NCBI GenBank assembly: GCA_977006965.1
Contig: OZ345353.1
Location: 1,922,001 to 1,986,000 of the forward strand
Length of the DNA stretch: 64,000 bases
Direction of reading: 5' to 3'
Source of the DNA: Phymatolithon calcareum
Lineage: Eukaryota > Rhodophyta > Florideophyceae > Hapalidiales
Shown: positions 11,288 to 22,751 of the stretch, piece by piece
Numbering within the stretch: position 1 is the stretch's first letter
How the letters are laid out: the number at the start of each line of letters is the position of its first letter
Position numbers and translations under genes: made by a program
The notes under the pieces: generated by a model
Seen by the model: only the letters and a program-made list of their open reading frames with translations
What the model was told of the DNA's origin: nothing
Database searches by the model: none

Positions 11288-11965
11288 GATGGTTCACCGA
11301 CAGCAAGAGCTGCATAGACGCACTCAACGGCCAGCCGCGGATGTTTGGAGAGATGGTTCGGAAACTATGGAATCTTATGGAACAAATTATGGCACAGGAG
11401 ATTCACATAGAAGGCATTTGGATACCGAGTCACTGCGGAGTCCCGAAAAATGAGGCTGCTGATGAGCTCGCGCGCCGGGGAATCTCGGAATCAAGCCTGC
11501 TATCACATCAAGCGGTACCTCTCACCATGGAAGCGGCACGATCCATTATCAAACCGCCTTGTAGAAGCAAACCAGTTACCATCCCGACACTCCCGGAAGA
11601 CCTACACATCTCACATAGACGGGCTGAGGTAATACTCAACCAGCTCATAACTAATTGCTGTTCAATCGTCGCCAGCTTTCACCATGGACACAACGAGAAT
11701 GAGCCACTTCCTCACGACCCAATGTGCAAGAAATGCCCGTATGTTGTGAAGGAAACTGTGGAACATATGATCCTACATTGTTCGGGTCGGGCTGTTAGTC
11801 GACGGAAACTCATCGGCAGAGTTCGGAGCAAAACGGTAGAAGATCTGTGCAGAGAGAAACCCGTAGCGATAATCCAATATTTGAACGAAGAGAACTTGCT
11901 CGAGAGCAAGTTTAGGCGTTAACTTAAAAATTGACGTCATCTGCAATAAAGAAAGAAAGAAAGAC
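11288..11965 (+). mobile_element. LINE family A fragment: RNase H and zinc knuckle (copy 1)
   Basis: Nearly identical (about seven differences by eye) to 44462-45139. It opens inside the RNase H domain just before the TDSK motif, continues through IWIPSHCG and NEAADELARRG (catalytic Asp) and ends with a Cys2-His-Cys knuckle (CKKC...HMILHC). The tail is a short UTR with AATAAAGAAAGAAAGAAAG, a typical simple-repeat LINE end. It lacks the first RNase H strands and all of the reverse transcriptase, so it is a dead 5'-truncated copy. Confidence 0.8.
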
Positions 11966-12403
11966 TGGATTGCGTGGATAAAATAATTGATAGATTTAGG
12001 CTGTTTTAAAGTGCTATAAAAGCCAGCCCTTCCAGCCTCTCAGTGAGAGGGACAGGCATCGGGCTTTTGAGAAGCTAATGTGTTTTGATTGAGGACTGTT
12101 TCCCCTCAGTTCGTCTGGCGGGCGTTGTGGCGTATAAAGAGCCCTTTTCCCCTGATCGCTGCACTACCTAGTACTTCAATGGACGATAAGAATATAGCAA
12201 CGCTGCGGTAGTTATGTCGAACAAGCCGATCATACACGGTGCAATGGCCGTCGGAGTGAGGGTACATATCCAAGCTTGGGTATCATGCAGGGTCGATCAC
12301 GTAAAGCAGGAGCACTACACGAGAGAGACAGGCCGCTCGGTGTGTTCAAAATCAGAGCGCTAGATACCGGATCTGGATCACTATTGTAGTTGGAGGTAGT
12401 AGA
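11966..12403. other. Intergenic
   Basis: Contains a short perfect hairpin (12036-12050, CCTCTCA/TGAGAGG). Nothing else is recognised. Confidence 0.4.
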
Positions 12404-13447
12404 ACCTTCACGTACAATTTCGCACATTCAGACAATAGAGACCCAAGTTTCGATACATGGCAAGCTCACGGCATAACCGATCTGCGTCAAACACGGTCAT
12501 CCTGGCGTCTGGGTAACAGACGGCCGTCTGAGAACATCTAATAGGCGACGTGAACATGGATGTTAGTATGGTACGACACTCATCAATGTAGCGCCAGCAC
12601 ACAAGAGCCCGACGCTTCAACGGAGACATCATCAAGCAGAAAGATTTGCATTAAGCCTGGTAAGACACAAAAAGCGCCTTGAAGAAACAGAAGAGTACTT
12701 TGGAAGACATGAGGACATAAGGGAAACAACGAAGGATATTGAATATCTCAAGATTTATGAAAACTTGCGAAAAGCCCTTCAGAAAGCCCAGGAGGGATCT
12801 GTCACGAAGAAGAGGAGTAGAGAAGATATAATTAAGGTATGGGAAAAGGAAGAAGAAGGAAGATCAATGAAGATTCCTATTGAAGGCAAGCTACCGGGGA
12901 TCCTTTACGTAAGAGAAAAGAACGACATGTGTTTAAGGTGCCTAAGGTTGACATTTAACCGAGCACCGCTTTGGATAAAATCAGTATTGGGTGCCTACGT
13001 TGGGATTACCGCGTTGGTCGAACTAGTTGCCCTACAATGTACTCTAGCGTCATCGAAAATGAGTACAGAACTTGAGTTTGAGTGCAAGAGACTCACAGGA
13101 GCTCTTGTTGGGAGAGAATTACGATTCAAGAACGTTTTGAGTAGCCAGAGGACTTTAGCTTAGACAATATCGCAAGAGCTACCCCGTTACTCCAAGGCGA
13201 GGCTTTGGGAGCTCTCAAAAAATCATCAAACATCCCCTGACGTTCCAACGGTCCGAGTAGACCAAGAGAGGAAGAAAAGGAAGTGATAGAAGGAGAGAGA
13301 ACGGGAGTGATAGACAGAAAGGACGAAAGAGAGCAAAGGTGAAGACCACAAGACGGTAAATATGAAGCTAAGACAACCCGAAGGGAGGAAATCAGAGGAG
13401 ACGAAAAGTCCACCTCGGGCAGCACCGCATTTTCCATCACAATTCCG
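12404..13447. repeat. Partial copy B of the dispersed segment, interrupted by a LINE
   Basis: 12404-12623 matches 10-235 of the window at roughly 80 percent by eye. After the LINE (12624-13238) the match resumes with the GTCCGAG...GACCAAGAGAGG block and purine-rich stretch seen at 16520-16700 and 230-420, ending near 13447. The sequence then changes to one shared with 20806-20930. Confidence 0.8.
12624..13238 (+). mobile_element. LINE family B fragment inside repeat copy B
   Basis: Encodes the RT C-terminal tail homologous to 8980-9480 (ERFALSLVR, later FNRAPLW and ECKRLTGALVGRE), then the shared 3' UTR ending CTCTCAAAAAATCATCAAACATCCCC. It is flanked by GACGCTTCAACGG (12611-12623) and GACGTTCCAACGG (13239-13251), a 13-nt target duplication with two differences. 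The surrounding repeat is continuous across it. Confidence 0.8.
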
Positions 13448-13570
13448 GAACTATTGAGCCAGCATATTCCCTCACGCCACCAGTGTCGCAAAAACTGTTC
13501 CGTCGCAACAGGGATACAACTCAGTCCAGTCTTCATCTTCTTGCCGCCGAGTCGACGCGCTCTGCGTTGC

Positions 13571-16141
13571 TCATGGTACCACTCCTGTATCCCTCAGGCC
13601 TGTTCCGCTCGAATCCCCTCGGCCCGTGCCAACTCTGGGCTCCCTAACCTCCTCTCCGGTCGCCCTCGGTCCCACAAGCTTGTCACCGGCCCCGCTAGCT
13701 CCCTGGTCTTGTCTACTTCCTGCCCCACCGTCGGGTTTCGTATTTACCTTCACATCCTCAGGCCCCGCTTCTTCCAGAGGTCCGCCGTGACATTCTTCTC
13801 CCTCGTTCAGGCTGCCCTCTGCATGCTTTCTTCTAACCCCTGCATGGCCTAGGCTCTCGGGCCTGTTCACCGGCTGATGTTCCTCACCATTTTTCCTGGG
13901 CTCCCCAGCGCTACTTGCTCCAAAATCGGGGCGATCCCAACTGCTCGCTTTCTCTACATTCCGGCAGCCCTCAACAGCATTGCATTTTCCCTTCAGGTCT
14001 CGCGCGACCAAAAGCAGCTCTTCGTCGATTCGGTTGATCTCGTCAACTAGCAACCTTTCGGCCGAGTATTCCTTCTCAGTCTCTGCCACGTATCTGTTGA
14101 TCTCAAATATCTCTCTCATCCGCATGTAGCTCATATTACCTATTCCACTCTCGAAACATACCTCGAACCTCTGCGGGCTACTCTCCCTCAGCGCTATCAT
14201 GCGCATCCTGTACTCGTCCACACTTGTCACAAGTCTGTATCTCGTCGCCCACTTTGGGACGTCACTAGCCCCGTCAGGCGCCCAGCTGTTAAGGAGCACA
14301 CTTCCGACCAGGATGAGCAAGAGGTCCATGGCGGACATCCCGCTGAAATTGCTCAAAGACTTGAGGTTGACCCTCCTGCCCACTTTGCGGCACAGCTCGG
14401 GTAACCGCTTGAACACCCTGTGGCCCCTTCGGTTCATCATCGACTTTAACTTTCTGTGGCCCTCTGCAGTAACCTCGACCCATGAATCACAAAGGTTCTT
14501 CGCACCGCGGGGCCTGATCCCTGGCGGTCTCCTGCTCATCACCAACGCCACCTCTTCTCCTCGTTCCGGCTGGTACAGCTCACTCCCGTCGAGGTAGAAC
14601 CCCACTTTGCCACTATGTAGTAGTTTGGCCCCGACTCGCCCTTTCTCAGAGCTACTGCTGCCCAAGATCCTGCATGTCCCGCACACCCTCTCCAGCTCAG
14701 CCCAAGCGGACCTGTCCAGCACTTTTCCGCTTGCGCTGAAAGCTCTGTATGCTACTGTCACGAGAGATATCTCGGCCAGCTTCCGGTTCTGTTGTTGGCA
14801 CAGGTTGTTCATCCAATCTCTGATCTTCCCTCCTTGCAACAAAGGCCAGGGCTCTTCACGACGGTCCCTAAAGCGGGTCCCCCGGACCGTGTAGGAGTCT
14901 ATGCGTAGAGGGGCGAGAGCCAACCTATCGTCGCCCCCGCCCGCCGGGCTCATTGGCTTGAACACCAAGATGGACGTGTTTGAGTCCTTCCTCTCAGTCC
15001 GACTATCCACACGTGCCCCAACCAGCTTAAGCACGCTCTCCGCGTAGCTTATCATGTTAGCTTCAAGTGAAAGCCGATATTGATCACTATAGTTCTCCCT
15101 TACCTCAGCGTTCCGGCAGATGTGCACAGCTGCGTCAAGAACAGGACACCTCTCACTGTCATCCGCTGCCTCCGCTGCCTCCGCTGCCTCCTCTACCTCC
15201 TCGACTGCCAAGCGTATCGTTCCGTCGCTCAAAAAGCGGTTCTTGAGGGTATACCTCCCGCCCACTCTCCTACTGGTGAGCTTGATGAATTTACCCCTAG
15301 CTTGCAGGTCTTGCGAACGGCCGATCTGCGGGCTTAAGCATTCCCACGTACAGCCGGCGAGTGTGCCGATGTCAACCGGTACTTTTTCAGTGAGAAAAGT
15401 GAACCCGTTGCGGGCCAGCCACTCAACTAATCTCCAGTCTCGCTGTTCACTTCTGGCTAGGACTTCCGCTACCGCCGTGGCCAACAGTGACCTCCCTTTG
15501 TCGTCAAGTAGTCCCGATGCTACCATGGCTAATGCCTCCACTCCGCTGTCTTCTTGCCACCAGAATCTCCGTGGGGGTACGGGTCCTTGGTGACCCGCCA
15601 AGTAGACGATACCTATGAGCCTCTGGCTCTCGCGTCCCCCCACTGCGCACACCCTGACGTTGTAGTTGGCTACGATCTTAGAATGTTGCACGATACCGCA
15701 CACCTCCCGGGCTTCCCCGTCCCATGGCACGGGCCTGTCTCCTCTTATCCTGCACCCTCCTCCGCCTGTAGCTACGGTAGCACAAGGGTTTTCACCGCTG
15801 AACTCGGTCCCGTCGGTATGTATAAACCTCGTCCATTCAGCAATCGCTGCCTGTGCGTACCCGGTAGGCTCCACTTCCGACGACGCGAATATGACCCCCA
15901 CGTCAAGCGGGTCGACTTCGCTCACTTTCTGTGCCCATATCCAGTCCCGTCCGGGCGCCCACCTCCACTGTAGCTGCGCGTTGAAATTTCGGAACTCGAC
16001 GGTACATATGGCTCCTGCTGCGTGCTGGCTGACGTAAGATTCCTCGACCCGTTCTGCGTCGAGCTGTCCATCGAACAGTGCTCTCCGTCCACTGCTTTCC
16101 CACCAGCCTTCACAAAGAGCTCCTTCGTAAGGTATCGGCAT
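13571..16141 (-). CDS. Orphan 856-residue protein, possibly from an undescribed element
   Basis: The longest unexplained frame in the window, visibly more GC-rich than its surroundings. Beyond low-complexity stretches I recognise no domain. Visible features are a Trp-rich N-terminus (WWESS, WRWAPGRDWIW), three EAA repeats at about 315-325 encoded by CTCCGCTGC repeats, a Cys-containing middle region, one likely membrane helix near 603-622 (MDLLLILVGSVLLNSW), a helical region and a 130-residue Gly/Glu-rich, low-complexity tail. About 130 bp upstream of the start recurs at 10221-10360, and about 110 bp downstream of the stop recurs at 20806-20930. Recurrence of both flanks suggests a mobile or duplicated unit. 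There is no sign of transposase, RT, integrase or helicase motifs. The frame could still be a host gene of a red-algal family. Confidence 0.55.
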   Translation of the reverse strand: MPIPYEGALCEGWWESSGRRALFDGQLDAERVEESYVSQHAAGAICTVEFRNFNAQLQWRWAPGRDWIWAQKVSEVDPLDVGVIFASSEVEPTGYAQAAIAEWTRFIHTDGTEFSGENPCATVATGGGGCRIRGDRPVPWDGEAREVCGIVQHSKIVANYNVRVCAVGGRESQRLIGIVYLAGHQGPVPPRRFWWQEDSGVEALAMVASGLLDDKGRSLLATAVAEVLARSEQRDWRLVEWLARNGFTFLTEKVPVDIGTLAGCTWECLSPQIGRSQDLQARGKFIKLTSRRVGGRYTLKNRFLSDGTIRLAVEEVEEAAEAAEAADDSERCPVLDAAVHICRNAEVRENYSDQYRLSLEANMISYAESVLKLVGARVDSRTERKDSNTSILVFKPMSPAGGGDDRLALAPLRIDSYTVRGTRFRDRREEPWPLLQGGKIRDWMNNLCQQQNRKLAEISLVTVAYRAFSASGKVLDRSAWAELERVCGTCRILGSSSSEKGRVGAKLLHSGKVGFYLDGSELYQPERGEEVALVMSRRPPGIRPRGAKNLCDSWVEVTAEGHRKLKSMMNRRGHRVFKRLPELCRKVGRRVNLKSLSNFSGMSAMDLLLILVGSVLLNSWAPDGASDVPKWATRYRLVTSVDEYRMRMIALRESSPQRFEVCFESGIGNMSYMRMREIFEINRYVAETEKEYSAERLLVDEINRIDEELLLVARDLKGKCNAVEGCRNVEKASSWDRPDFGASSAGEPRKNGEEHQPVNRPESLGHAGVRRKHAEGSLNEGEECHGGPLEEAGPEDVKVNTKPDGGAGSRQDQGASGAGDKLVGPRATGEEVREPRVGTGRGDSSGTGLRDTGVVP

Positions 16142-16228
16142 GGCGTACTTGTACCCAATATGGTTCCCGTACTTCGATCTAGACCATGCGGCTCTGCCAC
16201 TGGCGCCAGTGTGATCGCAATGCTGCTC

Positions 16229-16360
16229 TCGACAAAAAACTCTTCCTCCGACTTGCCGTGGCCTTTCTGTACGCGCTCCTTGCTTCCGCGCGCAACAGGC
16301 GAACTCCGTCTCGGTCGTGTCAGTGATAACTCCTATGTTGAAGACACTCCAGAGAACAAA
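16229..16360. repeat. Upstream flank repeat of the orphan ORF
   Basis: Similar to 10221-10360, including a CTCTTCCTCCGACTTGCCGT core and a CTGTACGCGCTCCTT block. It marks the 5' side of the 856-residue ORF and stops where segmental copy C begins (~16440). Confidence 0.7.
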
Positions 16361-16439
16361 ATGTCGCCCTATGTTCCAAAACTTTCATTCTGGTATTCTG
16401 ATCTGAAATTAAATTTGAAATTAGGTTTTTACAACGATG

Positions 16440-19211
16440 AGACTACCCAATAATCGATGTGCACATGGATCTTCGTGTGGTATGACAGTAATCATTGCAG
16501 CCCCAACACACAAGTTCCCGACGTTACATCAGTCCGAGAAGACCAAGAGAGGAAAGAAGAGAACTCCAGAGACTGAGAGACGGTGAGAAAGTGATAGAAG
16601 GAAAGAGAAGAAGAGTGATAGAGAGAAAGGAGGAAAGAGAGCAAAGGTGGAGAGACTGAAAGACGGGAAGTTATTAAACCAAGAAAAACCAGAAGGGGAC
16701 GAAACGTCCACCTTTTGGAGCACTCTTCATAGCCTTGCGAAAGAGCAGGCGGTGGTAGTGATCGAGCTCTAGCGCGAGACTCCGCCGTATAGGACTGGAA
16801 GGCTCTGCGAGGTGAATTTGAGGGAATGAGGGCTTTGCGCGACCCAAACGGAAAAGAAAGCCGGGGCGGTGCCGCCGTAAAAAACACTACTCAACCGTAG
16901 GGCGCATAGGCAGACGTGGACGTGGAGATCAGGGACGTCTATGAGAGAACAGTGCAGGGGGATGGGCAAGCTCAACGTTCAAACACCAGGGTCCAGATGA
17001 CGCATAGGGAGAAGAAAGGGGCGAACGAAAAGATGGAGAGATACAAAGTGATGAGCGATGTCGGTGATGGAGGATGTTTATAGATGGACCGTGGACTTTA
17101 AGGTGTTTTCACATGCGACACAGAGCGCCCGTTGAACGAGACCGCGTTGTAAAGCGACAAGACGTCTGCGCGAGTGAAGACGGACGGTATCGTTATCGTC
17201 CAGGAATTGGGGACCTTGGAGGAGCCGTCGGCCTTGGCAGGGGCACACGGAAAAACAACGAGATCTTTTGTTAGGTTACCACCGTACCAGCTTGCGTGGC
17301 CTACTTGTTGCAGTCAGGAAGGGGTAGAGTCACAGATTCCGCACTGTCGAATAGACTAGCAAAGGTTGAGCGTGCAGGGTTCGGGCATTCGAGCCGAAAT
17401 CCAAACAACTCCATTCTCCTTCACGCAGGGCAAGTGACAAACAATCTGACATCATCACACTTGATTCCCGTACCTGAATTGTTTTGCGACCTGTCTGTTT
17501 CCGTTGACATCTTTCCGATTTTCAACCATATCACTACTGAGAGAGCTGTAATAAGTGGTTTTGGCCTTACCGGCTATACTGAAGAAACATTTGGTTGCGG
17601 AAACGGCGCGTGCTAGAGTTGTGCGATCGAACGTTAGGAGAGATAGTGTACGAGAGGCCCCATGCTGAAGTAGCTCTTTGTTTCAATGATACTTTCTCCA
17701 TGCGGTATTCTTGGACTTCAACGTGAGCTGATGCATGATGTGAGTTATTTCAGAGACCCGACATCAAGTCGAGGAGACAAGTGTGTCCAGCCGGTCTTTC
17801 TTTTATATTAGTTTTCATCCGACACATTGATTTTAAGTGCTTGCTTTGTGCAGTTGACTTGCATTGATTCTCAGGCAACCGTCGGCCCAACTGGGCGGAC
17901 ACAGCCGACCATTCACTCTGTTTTGATAAGCGAAACGAATAGCACAGGTCGAATTGTTATGCGGTTTGGTGTTAGCGTACATTGTAACCGTGAGACTTCC
18001 GTCTCGTTTCCCCACATGCCATTCGTATGTTTTTATAGCAGTACAGAACATGTAAATGTGCTAAACCAATGTATGGAGCAGAAAATTGAACGTTTGCTGC
18101 CTCCCGCGGAGCACGTGGACAGCAAATGTTATGCACAGGAGAAATATCTGAAGTATCCTTTCAGATGAACGTTGCAGTAGTAGATAGCGTAGTAGAAAGT
18201 ACGTCCGAAGCCGGGATGTGAAGCTACGTTAGGATCTAATTCGATAACCTGCACGGGGGTTATGTGTACTGCTCATGAGGATCGGATTCGGAAAACCGAG
18301 AAAAGACGGTCCGGTTCAGGGGCAACACGGCCCAAGAGATGTAACATTTATGCGGCAAACGGACTGCACCTATGGCAAAGTGGAGGAAACCATTAGGCAC
18401 GTTGCAGGACCATTCAGCAGACCTCTTAAGATACACTTTACGCGGAACACTCATCATTAGAACATGTCCAAACAGCCAGTTTATTAGCAATTGAACAAGT
18501 AAGTTATGCCTGCAGTGCTGCCTTTTCTGCCGCCTGCTTTTCTGTCAATTTCAGCATAATTTTGTTGTCAACAAGGTCATGAAGCGCCACGATACTTCTA
18601 ATTAAAGAAGAAACATACAAAACGAGCATCATGTCATTAGTCTTAGTATGAAATCCAGACACAAGATCCGGCATGTTAAGACCCGGCAGCAAGTTAAAAA
18701 CATCCTGCATCTTATACATAATTTCGTTATTCACAGGCAACTTTCCCTCCGCCACGTTCGCCAAATACACCTGCAACTCCGACAGTCTGCTCTGCAGCGA
18801 CTTGAGAGCCGCAAGCTTAGCGCTAATTTCGCCTGTGAGACTCGAAACCGTCGAGTCCTTAATATCGCGAAGCAAATGTCCAACACCGACCTCCTCCGCG
18901 TCGGCCGCGTTAATCTCACTCGGGAGATGTTCGAAAGTGCGTGACACAACGCCGTCCTCCTGCGGTTCTTCAACTGAAAGGTAGGCTTCAGTTGGGAGAC
19001 CAAGGTCCTTCGGCTTCACATCAATGATGACTAGTACTGGGTTTGACGCATACGTGCGAATAAGCTCGTTGATATCGAGATCACCAGCACGGATTTTGGG
19101 ACCCGTTGAGTACCAACCTACGATTCGCTCGCGCGCGTTCACCTTTCGAAACATACCCATCATGTTCTCCAGAAAGTTGTGGTCTAGGAACCATACACTC
19201 GAATCCTTTTC
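16440..19211. repeat. Segmental duplicate C, containing the RPN8 3' end
   Basis: Paralogous to 136-3075. It has no LINE at the position corresponding to 1458-1658, so it preserves the pre-insertion state. It includes the last exon of the intact RPN8 gene and about 2 kb of its downstream sequence. No further gene is recognised in 16440-18503. Confidence 0.8.
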
Positions 19212-19511
19212 ATCCTCCTCGAACGGTACAGCGAATGAATTTGTGCAGCTGACTTTCCCCTTTGAGGTTTGGCCAAGAAGTACACCGACAGCACGTCTGA
19301 TTGGCAGCAGAAGCAAGGATTCGCACGCAGAATTCATAAATGTCAGAACGATGGTTGATTGACCACGCACGTAGAGTTGCGCTCAAGTGGATGACATTGG
19401 GGCGCGAGATGCATACTTGTCCGTGTCCTTGCAGACGCGATTATAGTGGTCCACAACACCGAGCAGAACCAGGGGATGCACCGCGACGGACGTGGGACCC
19501 GACGGCGCCAT
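18504..19511 (-). CDS. 26S proteasome regulatory subunit Rpn8 (PSMD7), two exons
   Basis: Non-catalytic MPN-domain subunit of the proteasome lid; with Rpn11 it forms the dimer that deubiquitinates substrates. Exon 1 is 19417-19511, starting [21 protein letters not shown]; the 120-bp intron 19297-19416 begins GTATGC and ends CAG; exon 2 is 18504-19296. The junction falls in phase 2 and restores the family sequence KRAVGVLLG exactly. The MPN core is very well conserved ([55 protein letters not shown]), followed by the C-terminal helices ([34 protein letters not shown]). The JAMM metal ligands are missing, as in all Rpn8. At 295 residues it lacks the long Lys/Glu-rich tail of animal proteins. 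A degenerate copy lies at 2372-3075. Confidence 0.96.
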
Positions 19512-20805
19512 TTCGAAAAAGTGCGCTCCGCTGCAGCGATGCTTTCGCGATGATCTTTCAGAGGTTTTGTAGCACCTGTCGATTCAGCTACTTCACCTAC
19601 CAAGCAGCACAACGTCTGGGCGATAAAGATTCGAGAGCACAGTTGGGTTCGTTGTGCAAGGTTTCGTCATCATCGGACATTCCAGCCGGGATCGATCATA
19701 CATGATAGAATGGCTCCAGCGAACAGCGAGCGAGGCGATTGGACAACGGTGGAGGCCAAAATGAAAAATATTGAAATAGTTTTAAACATACGCAGTCCGG
19801 GTATCATACTGTATGAACTAAAATAATGTGAAAAGCGACTCGTTTTTTCGACAATTCCAGTAAATGGTTGTATAAATTTTATGCAACCTGCTGTTTACAT
19901 GCTCGCTCGTGAAATGCCAATTTTGGCATCATTGATGGGGGTTCACTCGTGTTTGCTAAATCAGTTCTCCAGCCCGTGGTTGGTCTCCCCTGCTTTGAGG
20001 GCCCTGACAAACAGTGACGGTCTACCGTTGCCGCATGCAGCTGCAGATGTGCCATTTTTGCAAACGTGCTGGCGGCACGGCACGGCATTCTAACCTTTTG
20101 GCGGTGAGGAAACGCGATTATCTATCGACATTGCCCTCAGCAATTGTATCTTCTATTGCCTCTCCGCACGGTGCGCACAACGGACCATACGAGATGTGCA
20201 GTATTCACCTTTTCCGCAACGCCACACTCCAATTGATCCATTCCCAAACTCCATGCATACCAGGCATCTAAAGAACCGTTGTCGGTTTCGGGCTCAGTGG
20301 TTGCACTTTGACAATTCAATATCACTTTCTGTTTTCGTTGCGATATTGTCCCTCGATTCGTCAATGTTTCAAGCAGAGTATTCTATATCAAAGCATTATT
20401 CGTTCCCCACAGTTGAATTCTACTTTGATGTAAGAATCAGAGTACAGTAGATTTCAATTGAACACTTTCTGCCAACAGTCAGACCAGAGCACAAATGGCA
20501 TGACCCATTCCATGAATCTGCGTCCCCCAGATACAGCGAAACATGTCGCATCTCTCTGACCGCTCTACCTCCATTGCCCACATCTCGCTCATTCTCCCCA
20601 AAATCAAAAGCGCGATACTGTATCTCCAACGCAAATAACGGCACGCTTCACGCAACCCACCTCCCAATAACCAACCCATTATTGCAAATCCCTGATCTCG
20701 AGCGGTGGCCCCTTCGCCCAACTATTTTCAGCTTGACCATTTCCCCGATACGAATGCCCGTTGACTTCCATCCATCTTGTGTGCGGAGTCCAGCGCGCTG
20801 CACAT
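19512..20805. other. Upstream of RPN8; no gene recognised
   Basis: Holds the presumed RPN8 promoter next to 19511. The remainder has only short overlapping frames without recognisable domains. Confidence 0.45.
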
Positions 20806-20930
20806 TTTCCAGCACAATTCCAAAACTGTTGAGCCAACATATTGTCTCACGTCAACAGTGTTGCAAAAAGTGAGTGTTCCGTCCTTCGCCACAGGGATAC
20901 ATACATACAATTCGGTCCAGTGCGCACCAA
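20806..20930. repeat. Downstream-flank repeat of the orphan ORF
   Basis: Matches 13432-13550 at roughly 75-80 percent by eye (ACAATTCC...TTGAGCCA.CATAT, then CACAGGGATACA). Followed by a six-unit ATTC microsatellite (about 20936-20960). It suggests another copy of the same unit once ended here. Confidence 0.65.
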
Positions 20931-21107
20931 AGGGTCATTCATTCATTCATTCATTCATTGGCTTCCCTCTCCAGTAACTGCAGTATCAATACCGCCCAAG
21001 TGTAAATTAGGAAAAAAAGGAATCAGTCAAAATCCACTATTCGTTGGTTCGAACGAACGACGAGACGACCGACTTTCAAATGCAATCTTACCACCATTCG
21101 CACGCTG

Positions 21108-21594
21108 CTACTTGATCCGCTGCGCGAGAAACCCAGCCACACGGTCGCCCTGGTCTACTCCCGAGCGTCGCAGCTGACGTCCATCTGCACGCACAGCGAC
21201 CCTTTGACCGTCGTCCCGCAGTCGCACAATGCTCATATCCGCCCGCCCGTCGTGCACTCTCCCTCGCGCGGCTGAAGCCCTGATTTGCAGTTTGAAAGTA
21301 CGCCATTCGGGACATTTCATTCCATCCATCCAGCGCAAGCCATTTAAAATTGGTCATCACATGCATACAATGACACTCGAGCTAATCCATCCATCCCCTG
21401 CAAGCAAGAAAGTCGGCGTCATTGAGCGCCATATACCGCGCATTGTGGATCGGCGCGACCGCACGCGTCACAGTGGTCGTCGCCTCTGTCCCGGAGACGG
21501 GAGACGACGCGCGTGAATAACCCCTGCCGTGTACGCCAGCCACGCAACCCGTGAGCACAGTCGCGGCGAGAAGATGGGTAGAAAACGAAGGCAC
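21108..21594 (-). pseudogene. MOSC_N-like fragment or small intron-containing gene
   Basis: Two GC-rich minus-strand pieces. The first (21594 downward) starts with a signal-like peptide (MPSFSTHLLAATVLTGCVAG) and contains HNARYMALNDADFLA. The second (ending TAG at 21108) contains MSIVRLRDDGQ and VDQGDRVAGFLAQ. The pieces resemble, in order, parts of the MOSC N-terminal domain of the mARC gene 1.2 kb away (HDRVYMIVDANGRF, MALVRP, VDQGDNVAAFLAD). Acceptor-like sequences (CTTGCTTGCAG, CAAATCAG) lie between them, but I could not define a clean intron. It is a truncated paralogue, a decayed gene or a short real gene. Confidence 0.35.
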
Positions 21595-22751
21595 GGGTGC
21601 AAGATTCTGTTCGACATGGGCGCAAGCGGGGTGGCGCAGTTGGGCAGGCAGGACGTGTTGTTGACGCCACTCTTCAGATGAAGCTATGTCGCGACGAATG
21701 GCCGTATGTCGGTTTATTCGGCGGCATTAGGTGGTAATGTCATAATTGTCAATCAGTCAGTGTGATGGAGAATGAGCGGTGACTGTACCATTCTCACGTT
21801 GCTCTGCTTTCGCCCCGTTATTCCGATATTGTGTCAAGCAAGCGACCGACCGACCGACACAGAGGCTGAGTGACATTCGTGTTGTTGCCGACGACGTCGA
21901 GGATGTTGGTTGGTTTCGAAAAGCTGAATAGGGGGTCGCAAGGCAGGTGCTGATTCCTTATTCTCCACATTCGGGTTCTAGTTTGTCTGTCTGCGACAGA
22001 CAGCAATTTGAGGCAAGCTCCGACGGACGAAGGTTGTGTCCAATCTGCGGAATGAATACAGCAGGTGCGGCAAATCTGAATTTTTCACATTGTTTGATGT
22101 GGACAAGTTCAAACGTTGGTTAAGTCTGGGGACTATCGGCTCAAGAAGGGCGCATTCGACGTTTGACCAAAAAAGCTGATTGATTAATTTTTCCTGCAGA
22201 CACGTCGAACCAAGTTTGGTGCATATCAGATGGATGCAGAAGCCTCCAAAATTGCATTCTCCTGCAATTGCCCTAGCTGTTCAGAGCGTTGTCCTTGTGA
22301 GTAGCGCAATACTCCCTCCGATTGAAAGTCGATCATCCTGATGGCGCCGGTAGTATATTCCGTTGGGAAATGTTGGAAAAGTTGACCCTTACTGCTGTAC
22401 GGTATTGATTTCAAGAGGGACCTCTCCCCGTTGTATCCAGTAGATACTCAGATGCCGGAAACCCTTGTCGGGAGCCAACTGGAGTGGAAGGATACAGATC
22501 CCGTTCTGGAAGGCCTTATTCCTTTACATGAAGCATACGAAATATCTGCGCGCCAAAAAAAATTCTCCCCCCTCTACGAACACCAATCTGAGTACTCATC
22601 CAAGTTCAAGCGCAGATCGATCTCCCGTACTGACAATCATCATATCATACCACCTTGTAACACATCTGCGCGCGGTAGAAACTCTCCACGATTGTCCACA
22701 TCAGCTTGGACACCGGCCCGCGCCCTGCGCGCGAGCTGTCGTACCTGCACC
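21595..22751. other. Spacer upstream of mARC
   Basis: Contains an ACCGACCGACCGAC tract near 21845. The mARC frame is open upstream to 22431, but that part looks non-coding. No other gene is seen. Confidence 0.4.

Noticed and set aside
20936-20960. Telomeric or centromeric repeat
   Set aside because: Only a short ATTC microsatellite.
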